This document shows, piece after piece, positions 1 to 7,556 of a stretch of 64,000 nucleotides of DNA. The stretch comes from CBDIDH01 sp965277595. Lineage in GTDB: Bacteria > Planctomycetota > Planctomycetia > Isosphaerales > Isosphaeraceae. Location of the stretch: the NCBI GenBank assembly GCA_965277595.1, contig CBDIDH010000002.1:3348001-3412000 (forward strand), in the 5' to 3' direction. How positions within the stretch are numbered: the stretch's first letter is position 1; each line of letters begins with the position of its first letter. The translations under genes and the position numbers were made by a program. A model generated the notes under the pieces. It saw only the letters and a list, made by a program, of their open reading frames with translations. It made no database searches and was not told the DNA's origin.

Positions 1-1
1 C

Positions 2-916
2 CTCACCGGGGGCACCGACGGGGCGACCACGATCACCTCGACCGTCCTGATCGGCCAGGACACCACGCCCCGCAAGGGCATGTACGCGCTGCGCGGCACC
101 GGCTCGAGCGTCGTCATGCTCGCCGACGCCGACGACTCGACGCAGTGGACGCTCCAGAATGTCTACGGGCTCTCCGAAGGCTCCTACATGGTCACGACCA
201 GTCCGGCGGGCGACACCATCAGCAACTTCGGTTCCACGCTGGCGACCGCCGGCATCGACAGCTATTCCCTGAAGGCATGCTTCGGCGACTGGTGCTACAT
301 CACCGACACGGTGAACGGGGGCGTCACGCGCCTCGTCTCGCCGCAGGGCTTCGTGGCCGGGCTCCTGGCCAACCTCTCGCCGCAGCAGTCCAGCCTCAAC
401 AAGCAGGTGCAGGGCATCATCGCCACCCAGAAGACCTACCAGAACCAGCAGTACAGCGCGGCCGACTTGCAGGCGCTGGCGGCGGCGCGCGGCGAGGTCA
501 TCACCAACCCGTCGCCGGGCGGCAGCTATTTCAGCCCGGTCCTCGGCATCAATTCCTCGAGCAACGCCGCGATCAACGGCGACAATTATCCGCGCCTGAC
601 CAACTACATCGCCGCGACCCTGAACGCGGGGATGGGCATCTACATCGGCCAGGTGCAATCCGCGACGGTCCAGGCGTCCGCCAGGGCGACGCTCGACAAT
701 TTCTTCCAGAACATGTTCCAGCAGAACATGATCCAGGCGTGGAAGGTGATCCTCGACGGCACCAACAACCCGCAGCCGCGCGTCTCGCTCGGCTATATGC
801 AGGCCGACGTCATGGTGCAATACCTGTCGATAATTCGCTTCTTTATTATAAATCTCCAGGGATCTCAGACCACGGTCATCCAGAGCAGCACACCTACCCC
901 AGCTTTCTCTTCATAA
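2..916 (+). CDS. Phage tail sheath protein (5' partial)
   Basis: The reading frame is open from base 2, so the start lies upstream; 304 C-terminal residues are visible. The C-terminus has the pattern of contractile-tail sheath proteins: a GYMQADVMVQYLS segment, then IRFFIINLQG and a beta strand rich in T, V and Q, the part that contacts the tube and neighbouring sheath subunits. The sheath surrounds the tail tube and contracts on infection. The tube gene comes next, as usual. The last 80 bases or so are more AT-rich than the rest of the gene and run into an AT-rich spacer holding an HNH fragment. Confidence 0.88.
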   Translation, partial: LTGGTDGATTITSTVLIGQDTTPRKGMYALRGTGSSVVMLADADDSTQWTLQNVYGLSEGSYMVTTSPAGDTISNFGSTLATAGIDSYSLKACFGDWCYITDTVNGGVTRLVSPQGFVAGLLANLSPQQSSLNKQVQGIIATQKTYQNQQYSAADLQALAAARGEVITNPSPGGSYFSPVLGINSSSNAAINGDNYPRLTNYIAATLNAGMGIYIGQVQSATVQASARATLDNFFQNMFQQNMIQAWKVILDGTNNPQPRVSLGYMQADVMVQYLSIIRFFIINLQGSQTTVIQSSTPTPAFSS

Positions 917-1079
917 TAACGATAGAACTGCTATACTCGGCTGGTGGAAAAACGGAACCGACATAGCCAATTCGCCTGACAATCTGGTTCCCGCGTGCAA
1001 AGTCTGCAATCCATTTAAAAACAATAAGAACTTATTGGAATTTCTGGCCTACAGAGCCAGCCGCCAAATCTCTAATTAA
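912..1079 (+). pseudogene. HNH endonuclease C-terminal remnant
   Basis: This spacer between the sheath and tube genes is clearly AT-richer than its neighbours. In the frame ending at the TAA of 1077-1079 it reads a segment containing GTDI, then PDNLVPACKVCNPFKNNK and LEFLAY, which matches the second half of an HNH domain (N-L-V-x-x-C-x-x-C-N-x-x-K). No start codon or first histidine motif is available. I read it as the relic of a homing-type HNH gene inserted after the sheath gene. Translation as an independent small protein is unlikely. Confidence 0.6.
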
Positions 1080-1097
1080 CTCTTTCTAGGAGCATCT

Positions 1098-1526
1098 ATG
1101 CCCGTTAATAATTACTCGATCGGCAAGGATATCAGCTATACGGTGGTCACGCCGTCCGGCACGCTGACCCTGAACGGCAAGACCGACTATTCGATCAAGC
1201 CGATATTCACCGACCTGAAGCACAAGGGGCTGGACGGCATCACCAGCCACGGCGTCATCCCGGACGGATGGCAGATCGAGATGCGGTTCGACCGCACCGA
1301 CCCGAACGTCGACCGCTATTTCGCCCAGCTCGAGGCGAACTATTTCGCAGGCGTCAACCAGACGGGCGGGACGATCTACGAGTCCATCGTCGAGAAGGAC
1401 GGCTCGATCTCCAGCTTCCGCTACACGAACGTCATCCTGAAATTCGACAACGCGGGCGACTGGAAGGGCGACTCGCTCATCCCGATCTCCGTGAGCGCGA
1501 TGGCCTCGCGCAGGTATCAGGTCTGA
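1098..1526 (+). CDS. Phage tail tube protein
   Basis: A 142-residue protein directly after the sheath gene and before the chaperone, which is the standard place for the tail tube subunit of contractile phages. It would polymerise into the inner tube through which DNA passes. The sequence is beta-rich, with short strands separated by polar turns, and ends in a strand (the PISVSAMAS region) typical of Hcp/gp19-like tubes. An AGGAG ribosome site lies about 7 bases before the ATG. The call rests mainly on size, fold pattern and position. Confidence 0.75.
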   Translation: MPVNNYSIGKDISYTVVTPSGTLTLNGKTDYSIKPIFTDLKHKGLDGITSHGVIPDGWQIEMRFDRTDPNVDRYFAQLEANYFAGVNQTGGTIYESIVEKDGSISSFRYTNVILKFDNAGDWKGDSLIPISVSAMASRRYQV

Positions 1527-1528
1527 TC

Positions 1529-1903
1529 ATGACGAAGCTCACCGTACATACCGAGACGCCCTCCGAAAAGGTCGTCAAGTCGGCCAACCAATTGGTCCAC
1601 GTCGTCGATTCGAGGGGCCGCAACCTGGGCCTGCGTCGCCTCGACTTCCTCGAGGAGTTCCGCATCATCGAGGCGCTGGGGGCCGAGCTGTCTTCGAACA
1701 CCACCTACATGGGCATGCTCAACCCGCTGCTCTACCTCGCCGAGATCGACGGTGAGCCGGTGGGGATTCCCCGCAACAAGCTCCAGGCCGAGGCGCTGAT
1801 CCAGCGCGCGGGCCGCGAAGGCTTCATGGCCGTCATACAGGGCATTACCGAGCACTTTGCGACGGATGCAGCCACGGTCGAGGAAAAGATAAAAAACGGC
1901 TGA
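1529..1903 (+). CDS. Tail assembly chaperone, short (G-like) form
   Basis: The ATG lies two bases after the tube stop; the product is 124 residues, helical and acidic. Lambda-like and P2-like phages carry a chaperone gene here, between tube and tape measure, that coats the tape measure during tail assembly. The zero-frame product ends in I-K-N-G just after a perfect A AAA AAC slippery heptamer at 1891-1897. The chaperone assignment comes from position and from the frameshift architecture, a hallmark of this gene, rather than from sequence similarity. Confidence 0.75.
   Translation: MTKLTVHTETPSEKVVKSANQLVHVVDSRGRNLGLRRLDFLEEFRIIEALGAELSSNTTYMGMLNPLLYLAEIDGEPVGIPRNKLQAEALIQRAGREGFMAVIQGITEHFATDAATVEEKIKNG
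1891..1897 (+). other. -1 ribosomal frameshift site (A AAA AAC)
   Basis: The heptamer AAAAAAC sits in the exact phase needed for -1 slippage: zero-frame codons read ATA AAA AAC, so both tRNAs can re-pair one base back. The zero-frame stop TGA follows one codon later (1901-1903), and the -1 frame is open from 1897 to the TGA at 2068-2070. This is the arrangement of lambda G/GT. No pseudoknot was verified, but the GC-rich bases after the stop could form a stimulatory structure. Confidence 0.8.
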
Positions 1904-2070
1904 GGCACCCCGGCCTGAAAGACCGACTCTGGCTGGTCTATAACAAGGTGCCTTACGACGTCGCTTTCACGCTCCCGCCGGAGGACGTGTCCGCTTACGG
2001 CATCATCTTCGATGAATTCGGCGGTAACAAATTCGATATCAACTCCATGTCCTGGGAGAAGAGGGAATGA
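1897..2070 (+). CDS. T-domain extension of tail chaperone (made by -1 frameshift)
   Basis: After a -1 shift at 1897 the ribosome would read 57 more codons, beginning R-L-R-H and ending W-E-K-R-E at 2070, giving a 180-residue fusion (GT form). There is no good independent start in this frame and the stretch has no gene otherwise, so frameshifting explains an otherwise empty 160 bases. The fusion would bind both tape measure and tube subunits, as known for lambda gpGT. Its TGA overlaps the ATG of the next gene (ATGA, 2067-2070), suggesting coupled translation. Confidence 0.75.
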   Translation, partial: RLRHPGLKDRLWLVYNKVPYDVAFTLPPEDVSAYGIIFDEFGGNKFDINSMSWEKRE

Positions 2071-2549
2071 AGCAGTTCGGCAGCATCACGGCGTTCGTCG
2101 AGCACCTCGCCACGGTCGCCGTCGGTGTCAGGGTAGCCGAGCACGCCGTCCTGGAGAAAGCCGCCAGGGCCGTCGAGAGACGCGCCAAGGAGAAGATCGG
2201 CGAGTACCAGGAGCAGGCCGGGCCGTTCATCGCGTGGCCGGAACTTGCCGAATCAACGAAGGCCGACCGCCTGCAACAGGGATTTACCGAAAACGACCCG
2301 CTCCTCCGGACCGGCGAGATGCGGGACAGCATCGAGCACCAGGTCGAGGGATCGGTCGCCGAGATCGGCTCCAACTCCGACATCGCCGTCTATCAGGAGC
2401 TCGGCACCGAGCACATCCCGCCGCGTTCCTTCCTGGGCGGCGCGATGGCCGAGAAGGTGCCGGAGATCAGGGAAATGATCGGCGGCGCCGTCGTCGCGGC
2501 GCTGGTCGGAGAAAAAGTCTTTCAGGGACGCTTGCCCATAGAGGAATAA
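2067..2549 (+). CDS. HK97 gp10-like tail completion / morphogenesis protein
   Basis: 160 residues. The central motif LLRTGEMRDSIEH followed by a beta segment and YQELGTEHIPPRSFLGGAM is the recognisable core of HK97 gp10-like and virion-morphogenesis proteins (G-T-x-x-I-P-x-R-x-F). Such proteins act at the head-tail or tail-terminator junction. Its place between the chaperone and the tape measure is somewhat unusual but known. The ATG overlaps the stop of the frameshifted chaperone, and an AGAAGAGGGA ribosome site precedes it. Confidence 0.72.
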   Translation: MKQFGSITAFVEHLATVAVGVRVAEHAVLEKAARAVERRAKEKIGEYQEQAGPFIAWPELAESTKADRLQQGFTENDPLLRTGEMRDSIEHQVEGSVAEIGSNSDIAVYQELGTEHIPPRSFLGGAMAEKVPEIREMIGGAVVAALVGEKVFQGRLPIEE

Positions 2550-2550
2550 G

Positions 2551-4347
2551 ATGTTCGAAGCATACAAGGTCGGAGTCACGCTGGCCCTCCAGAATCAGGT
2601 CAGCGGCGTCCTCGGCTTCATCGCCCGGGATTTCATCAAGACCGACCGGGAAGCGAAGAAGCTCCAGACGAGCCTGAAGGAGATCAAGCTCCTCGGCATG
2701 TCCGGGGCGTTGCTCGGCGGTGCCGGGTTCATGGGTCTCATGGCCATCAAGGGCGCGGTGAAGCCCGCCACCGAGTACGTCCACCAGCTCCAGCTCGCCA
2801 AGATTGCTCATATCGATACGGCGGCCGCCGCCCAAGCCGCGTGGAAAACAACCAGCGATGTCATCACGACGACCGCCGCCGCGAACGTAGCCGCCATCCG
2901 CGAATTGCGCATGGTCTTCGGCGATACGGGGAGCGCCGCCGAAGAAGCCATACGGGCCCTTCCTACAGTACAGCGACTGCAAGCCGTCCTCCAGGATGTG
3001 CGGGGAGGGAACCAGAAGGACGAAGCCTACACGGTTGCCAAGGCGTTGGAAATGAAAGGCGATGTGCAGAATCCCGCGAGATTCACGACCGCGGCCGATC
3101 TGATGACCAAGGCAATGGTGGCCTCGGGCGGAAAAGTCGGAGCAACAGATTTCCTCTCCGCGTTCAAATACGGCCGATCGGCCACGATCGGCTGGGACGA
3201 CCGCTTCACCTACTCGATCCTGCCCACGCTGATCCAGGAGATGAAGTCCTCAGGAGGCTCGGGTGGATCGGGAGGTCCCGGCAACGCCCTGATGTCCGCC
3301 TACGCCGCGGTCGTCGGGGGCACGATCGCCCAGAAGTCCCTGAAGGTCTGGCAGAATATCGGCTTGCTCGATCCGTCCAAGATCGTCTGGGACAAGGTCG
3401 GCAGTGCCAAGGGCGTCGCCCCGGGCGGGATCATCGGCAGCGCCACCTTCCAGCAAGACCCCTACGAATGGACGCAGAAATACCTCGTCCCCGCGCTCGC
3501 CAAAGCCGGATACGATACGGAGGCCAAGCAGCGGCAAGTCCTCCAGTATCTCTTCTCCAACCGCACGGCCGGTTTCGTGATGAGCCAGATGGCGCTCCAG
3601 GGATGGAAATTCGACCGGGACCAGAAGCTGATCGCGCAAGCCGCCGGCCTCTCGGCCTATGACCAGTTGATCAAACACGACCCGGACATGGCCTACAAGG
3701 CGCTCGGCGCCCAGTGGGAAAACCTGAAAACGGCCTTCGGGCTCACGGTGGTCCCCGTGTTGGTGTCCTTCGTCCGCTCGCTGTCGACCGCCCTCAACTC
3801 GCTCGCGACGTTCGCCGAGCACCACCCGACGCTGACCAAGGGACTGATGCTCACCTTCGGGGCGCTTTCGGCCATGGCGACGATCGGGGGCAGCCTGATG
3901 ATCGCCGGGGCGGGTATGAAGCTGATCGGCGTCTCTCTCGGGCTGATGACGACCCCGCTTCAACTCCTCGCCACCGTGCCACTCGCCGGCATCGCCACGG
4001 GCCTCGGCCTCGTCACCACGGCACTGGCCGCGCTCGCCCCCATCGTCTTCCACAAGGAGATCGCCGGGTGGATCGACGGCAAGGCGCCGGGCATCGGCGA
4101 CGCGCTGATGAATACGAGGGACTGGCTCGCCGGGACCAAACCCTCTGCCGGCGGCAACCGCGGCTATGCCCCGCCTTCCTCGGGCGGCGCCATCGTCCTG
4201 AACCACACGACCAACCTCGACGGACGCCCGATATACCAGTCCACCACTTCGTACATGGTCAGCGGCGCCAGCGGCCAGGCGACGGGCCCGAGCGACGTCG
4301 ACAACCGCAGCCTGCCCTATCTGGCCGGCGGCTCGGGGAGCTGGTGA
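2551..4347 (+). CDS. Tail tape measure protein
   Basis: 598 residues, the longest tail gene. It has an alanine-rich helical N-terminus, hydrophobic segments near residues 53-70 and 425-480, and an odd flexible linker of alternating S and G near residues 233-243. Tape measures set tail length; by the usual proportion of about 0.15 nm per residue this would give a short tail of roughly 90 nm, which is an inference. An AGAGGAA site precedes the ATG and the stop overlaps the next start (TGATG). The position after the chaperone supports the call. Confidence 0.82.
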   Translation: MFEAYKVGVTLALQNQVSGVLGFIARDFIKTDREAKKLQTSLKEIKLLGMSGALLGGAGFMGLMAIKGAVKPATEYVHQLQLAKIAHIDTAAAAQAAWKTTSDVITTTAAANVAAIRELRMVFGDTGSAAEEAIRALPTVQRLQAVLQDVRGGNQKDEAYTVAKALEMKGDVQNPARFTTAADLMTKAMVASGGKVGATDFLSAFKYGRSATIGWDDRFTYSILPTLIQEMKSSGGSGGSGGPGNALMSAYAAVVGGTIAQKSLKVWQNIGLLDPSKIVWDKVGSAKGVAPGGIIGSATFQQDPYEWTQKYLVPALAKAGYDTEAKQRQVLQYLFSNRTAGFVMSQMALQGWKFDRDQKLIAQAAGLSAYDQLIKHDPDMAYKALGAQWENLKTAFGLTVVPVLVSFVRSLSTALNSLATFAEHHPTLTKGLMLTFGALSAMATIGGSLMIAGAGMKLIGVSLGLMTTPLQLLATVPLAGIATGLGLVTTALAALAPIVFHKEIAGWIDGKAPGIGDALMNTRDWLAGTKPSAGGNRGYAPPSSGGAIVLNHTTNLDGRPIYQSTTSYMVSGASGQATGPSDVDNRSLPYLAGGSGSW

Positions 4348-5099
4348 TGACCGTCCTCCTCACCCTCGGCGGGATCATCTTCCAGGACTTCGAGGTCCCC
4401 GACGTCATCCCCATCGGCGGCGACCATACGCTGGTCGTTCACAAGCTGCCCGGCGGTTCCCGCACCGTCGACGCCATGGGCGCGGACCACCGCGACATCG
4501 CCTGGTCGGGGCGTTTCCGCTCGGGCAACGCCGAGGCCCGCGCCCGCATCCTCGACGGTTACCGCATCGGCGGCCAGCCCTTCCTGCTCCGGTGGAGCAC
4601 CTACCGCTACCAGGTCGTCGTCCAATCGTTCAAGGCCGACTATCAGCAGCCGTTCGAGATCCCCTATTCAATCAGCTGCGTGGTCGTCGCCGACGAATCG
4701 GCCCCCGTCCTCACCGGGATACCCGGGATCGACGAGCTGATCGGCTCCGACCTCGGCAACGCGCTGGGACTGAGCAACTCGCTCGGCGTCGCCGCCATCG
4801 GCACCGCGCTGACCACCGCACAGCAGGCCATCTCGACCGTGAACACGCTGAAGAACGCCCCCGCGTCCTCCCTGAGCCAGATCACCAGCACGCTCGGGGC
4901 CGCGGAACAGGCGGTGGGGGCCACGATCACCTCGACATCCGGCGCCGTATCGGCCGCCGCGCCGGTCACCGCCGGGGGAAATCCGGCCGCGATGGCGAGC
5001 AGCCTGAGCAGCCAGGCGAGCGGGTTCGGGCAGCTCTCGCAACTCTACCAGCTCTCGAGCACGCTCACGCGGATGAGCAAGAATCTGACGGCCGCATGA
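4347..5099 (+). CDS. Phage tail/baseplate hub-associated protein
   Basis: 250 residues. The N-terminal half (about residues 1-115) is a beta-rich domain with a G-G-S-R-T-V-D and W-S-G-R-F-R-S-G pattern seen in proteins that join the tape measure end to the hub (the DNA-circularisation or XkdP-like neighbourhood). The C-terminal half is a low-complexity helical region rich in A, S, T, Q and L. It lies between the tape measure and the LysM/gpX gene, overlapping both neighbours' start or stop codons. I do not recognise a precise family. Confidence 0.6.
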   Translation: MTVLLTLGGIIFQDFEVPDVIPIGGDHTLVVHKLPGGSRTVDAMGADHRDIAWSGRFRSGNAEARARILDGYRIGGQPFLLRWSTYRYQVVVQSFKADYQQPFEIPYSISCVVVADESAPVLTGIPGIDELIGSDLGNALGLSNSLGVAAIGTALTTAQQAISTVNTLKNAPASSLSQITSTLGAAEQAVGATITSTSGAVSAAAPVTAGGNPAAMASSLSSQASGFGQLSQLYQLSSTLTRMSKNLTAA

Positions 5100-5221
5100 C
5101 GATGAGGCAGAAGCGGATGATCCTGGTCAGGTTCGGAGTCCCTTTCGACCTCGTCATCACGCTCACGAGGGGAGAAGTCAATGAATTCATCGGCGTATTA
5201 CGCTCCAGCGGCCTGACATGA
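5096..5221 (+). CDS. Small tail protein, unknown (41 aa)
   Basis: A 41-codon gene linked by ATGA overlaps on both sides (5096-5099 upstream, 5218-5221 downstream). That spacing strongly suggests real translation despite its small size. The product is basic at the N-terminus (M-T-M-R-Q-K-R) and otherwise mixed, with no transmembrane segment. Small conserved proteins in this position occur in P2-like tail operons. The function is unknown. Confidence 0.6.
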   Translation: MTMRQKRMILVRFGVPFDLVITLTRGEVNEFIGVLRSSGLT

Positions 5222-5406
5222 AGACCATCACCGTCGCCGGCGGCAACCTCTATCAGATCGCCTTGCAGCAACTGGGCGACGCCACGCAATGGACGCGCAT
5301 CGCCGAGCTGAACGGCCTCATCGACCCGGTCATCGTGGGCATCGTCACGCTCCAGATACCGGACACCGACCCGAACGCGGGGGGCGGGATCTATGGCGAT
5401 CCCTGA
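5218..5406 (+). CDS. LysM-domain tail protein (P2 gpX-like)
   Basis: 62 residues, essentially a single LysM-type domain: a first strand with G-G-N-L-Y-Q-I-A, a helix, then W-x-R-I-A-E-L-N-G-L and a final V-T-L-Q-I-P strand. P2 gpX and similar proteins carry such a domain and sit at the hub under the tape measure. The gene starts inside an ATGA overlap and its 3' end overlaps the next gene by 14 bases. The order before the gpD-like gene is the expected one. Confidence 0.8.
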   Translation: MKTITVAGGNLYQIALQQLGDATQWTRIAELNGLIDPVIVGIVTLQIPDTDPNAGGGIYGDP

Positions 5407-6559
5407 TACCCTGACGAGCACCCTCGGCTCGATCGAGCAGGCTGCCAGCACGGCCGTCACGGGACTCACCAGCCTCAACAACCCGAGCAACCCGTCGGGC
5501 ATCGTCCGCAGCCCACGCCCCTCGGTCTCGGTCAACGGCACGCCACTACCCTTGCGGGCGATCGCCTCGGTCGAGGTCACAAACGCCAGCCACTTCACGG
5601 CGGACACCTACCGCGCGGAGTTGGCCGTCGCCGCCCTCCCGGCCGCTTTCAATCCGGCCTACTGGTCGGCCTCGGCGGAGGATCAGGTTTCCATCGGCGT
5701 TTCGGTCAACGGCGAGACGCCGCAGCAGCTCATCCTCGGCCAGGTCGACGACATCGAATACGACCTCTGCCGCCGGACGCTGACCCTCACCGGGCGCGAC
5801 CTCTCCGCCCCGTTCATCGACAGCAAGACGGCGGAGAAGTTCCAGAACCAGACTTCGAGCCAGATCGCCCAGACATTGGCGCTGCGCCGCGGGCTCGACT
5901 CGAACGTCACCGCGACCGCGACCCGGGTCGGCACCTATTACGAGATCGACCACACGGTCCTGACCCAGGAACAGACCGAGTGGGACCTGCTCGTGTATCT
6001 CGCCCAGCAGGAGGGCTTCGATTGCTGGGTATCCGGCACGACGCTCTATTTCCAGCCGCCGCCGGTCTCGACGGCGCCGCCATACCTGCTCCTCTGGTCC
6101 CAGCCGGGCGACGGTACTTACGCCTCGAACGCGGCGGACATCAGGCTGAAACGCTCGGAGACGCTCGCGAGGGACCTCGACGTGGCGGTCAGGAGCTGGA
6201 ACCAGAAGCAGCAGCGGGCATTCACCGTACATGCCAAGCGGACGGGGGCGTATTCGGCCCGGTCCGGCAACGCCCAGCTCTACACGTTCAACCGGCCCAA
6301 TCTCAGCCAGGCTCAGGCCCAGGCCTTGGCGAACAACATCCTCTACGACCTCACGCGGCACGAGATGGTGCTCACGGCCAGCCTGCCCGGCGACAACGCC
6401 CTCGTCACGCGGGCGATGGTGAAGCTCGTCGGCACCGGCACGAGCTGGGACCAGAGTTACTATCCCGACTCGGTCACACGCCGGCTGAGCATGGCGGAGG
6501 GCTACCGCATGGAGCTGAGGGCCAAGAACCACGCGACGGAGAGCACGGTAGGCGTGTGA
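5393..6559 (+). CDS. Baseplate hub protein, gpD / late-control D family
   Basis: 388 residues. After a low-complexity start (residues 1-40) come P-S-V-S-V-N-G and then the features of the gpD/gp27 hub fold: I-L-G-Q-V-D-D-I-E-Y-D near 110, L-T-G-R-D-L-S-A-P-F-I-D near 130, and a middle section with E-Q-T-E-W-D-L-L-V-Y-L-A-Q-Q-E-G-F typical of the family. The trimeric hub connects the tail tube to the spike. It overlaps the LysM gene and is followed by the spike gene, as in P2 and Mu. Confidence 0.85.
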   Translation: MAIPDTLTSTLGSIEQAASTAVTGLTSLNNPSNPSGIVRSPRPSVSVNGTPLPLRAIASVEVTNASHFTADTYRAELAVAALPAAFNPAYWSASAEDQVSIGVSVNGETPQQLILGQVDDIEYDLCRRTLTLTGRDLSAPFIDSKTAEKFQNQTSSQIAQTLALRRGLDSNVTATATRVGTYYEIDHTVLTQEQTEWDLLVYLAQQEGFDCWVSGTTLYFQPPPVSTAPPYLLLWSQPGDGTYASNAADIRLKRSETLARDLDVAVRSWNQKQQRAFTVHAKRTGAYSARSGNAQLYTFNRPNLSQAQAQALANNILYDLTRHEMVLTASLPGDNALVTRAMVKLVGTGTSWDQSYYPDSVTRRLSMAEGYRMELRAKNHATESTVGV

Positions 6560-6590
6560 CGGGCAGAATCAACAGGAACGGCGGCGAATC

Positions 6591-7178
6591 ATGATGGACA
6601 AGACGCAGAACATCATGCGCCGCGAGGCCATGCGCGTCCTCAGCCAGATTGCCCAGGTGCGAATCGGCATCGTCACCAGCTACGACCCGAACAACTATGC
6701 CGCCAAGGTCCTGATCCAGCCGGAAGGCTTCGAGACAGGTTTCCTGCCCATCGGCACGACCTGGAGCGGCAACGGCTGGGGCGAATTCTACGGCCTGTCG
6801 GCAGGCGACGTCGTCTACGTGCATTTCCAGGAAGGCGGCAAGCAGGCGGGGTTCATCGGCGGCTGCTTCTACGGCGACCAGTTCCGGCCACTACCCGTCC
6901 CGTCCGGGGAACGCTGGACGGTTCATCCTTCGGGCAGCCTGCTCAAATTCCACAACAACGGATCGGTCCAGATGAGCGCCGACACGAACCTGACCATCAG
7001 CGCCGGGCAGACGTTGCGCCTCACGGCGCCGACCGTCCAGGTGCACGCCACCAGCGAATATCGCTTCGACGCCAACGGCCACGGCCAGGCCTGGCACGGG
7101 ACGTATGTCGACACCTATCAGATCGGGGAAACCGCGGGCACGGCGAACGCGATCTCGCCGCCCGAAATCGGGGATTGA
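6591..7178 (+). CDS. Baseplate spike protein (gpV / gp45-like)
   Basis: 195 residues. The N-terminal OB-fold-like domain (about 20-100) has the A-Q-V-R-I-G-I-V-T-S-Y-D-P start and the Y-G-L-S-A-G-D-V-V-Y-V-H-F-Q-E-G-G motif of gpV-type spikes. A repetitive beta region follows (about 115-165: short hydrophobic-polar alternations ending in T-A-P-T-V-Q-V) that should form the triple-stranded needle. A tip segment with H and G residues (near 169-174, G-H-G-Q-A-W-H-G) might coordinate a metal, which is a guess. It lies directly after the hub gene. Confidence 0.83.
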   Translation: MMDKTQNIMRREAMRVLSQIAQVRIGIVTSYDPNNYAAKVLIQPEGFETGFLPIGTTWSGNGWGEFYGLSAGDVVYVHFQEGGKQAGFIGGCFYGDQFRPLPVPSGERWTVHPSGSLLKFHNNGSVQMSADTNLTISAGQTLRLTAPTVQVHATSEYRFDANGHGQAWHGTYVDTYQIGETAGTANAISPPEIGD

Positions 7179-7180
7179 CC

Positions 7181-7546
7181 ATGACCGACGTTTACCACTA
7201 TTTCAGTTCGGATTTAACACTGTCGGCCGCCGGGGACCTGCTCGTCGCCACGGACCTCGACGAGACCACCCAGCGCGTGCTGCGCCGCCTGTTGACGAAC
7301 GTGCGGGATTACCTCTGGCAGCCGACCTACGGCGCGGGCCTCCCGGGCTATATCGGCCGAACGCTCGACCAGGCGGCGATTTCCGCCCTCATCAAGGCCC
7401 AGATGTATCTCGAGGCCGACGTGTCGCACGCCCCGGAACCTCGGATCGCCCTCCAGCAGATCCCCAACGGCCTCTCGGCCCAGATCGCCTACACCAGCGT
7501 GCAGACCGGGGAACCCGTGCTCCTGAGTTTCGACGTAACGCCTTAA
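7181..7546 (+). CDS. Baseplate wedge protein, gp25 / gpW-like
   Basis: 121 residues from the ATG at 7181. A TTG two codons upstream (7175), overlapping the previous stop, is an alternative start. The pattern D-E-T-T-Q-R-V-L-R-R-L-L-T-N-V-R-D-Y-L-W-Q-P-T-Y-G-A-G matches the gp25-like wedge family, here in its form with a preceding D-L-x-x-T-x-x-L segment. The protein belongs to the inner baseplate and starts sheath polymerisation. It sits between the spike and gpJ, as in P2 and Mu. Confidence 0.8.
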   Translation: MTDVYHYFSSDLTLSAAGDLLVATDLDETTQRVLRRLLTNVRDYLWQPTYGAGLPGYIGRTLDQAAISALIKAQMYLEADVSHAPEPRIALQQIPNGLSAQIAYTSVQTGEPVLLSFDVTP

Positions 7547-7556
7547 AGGTTCAGCA

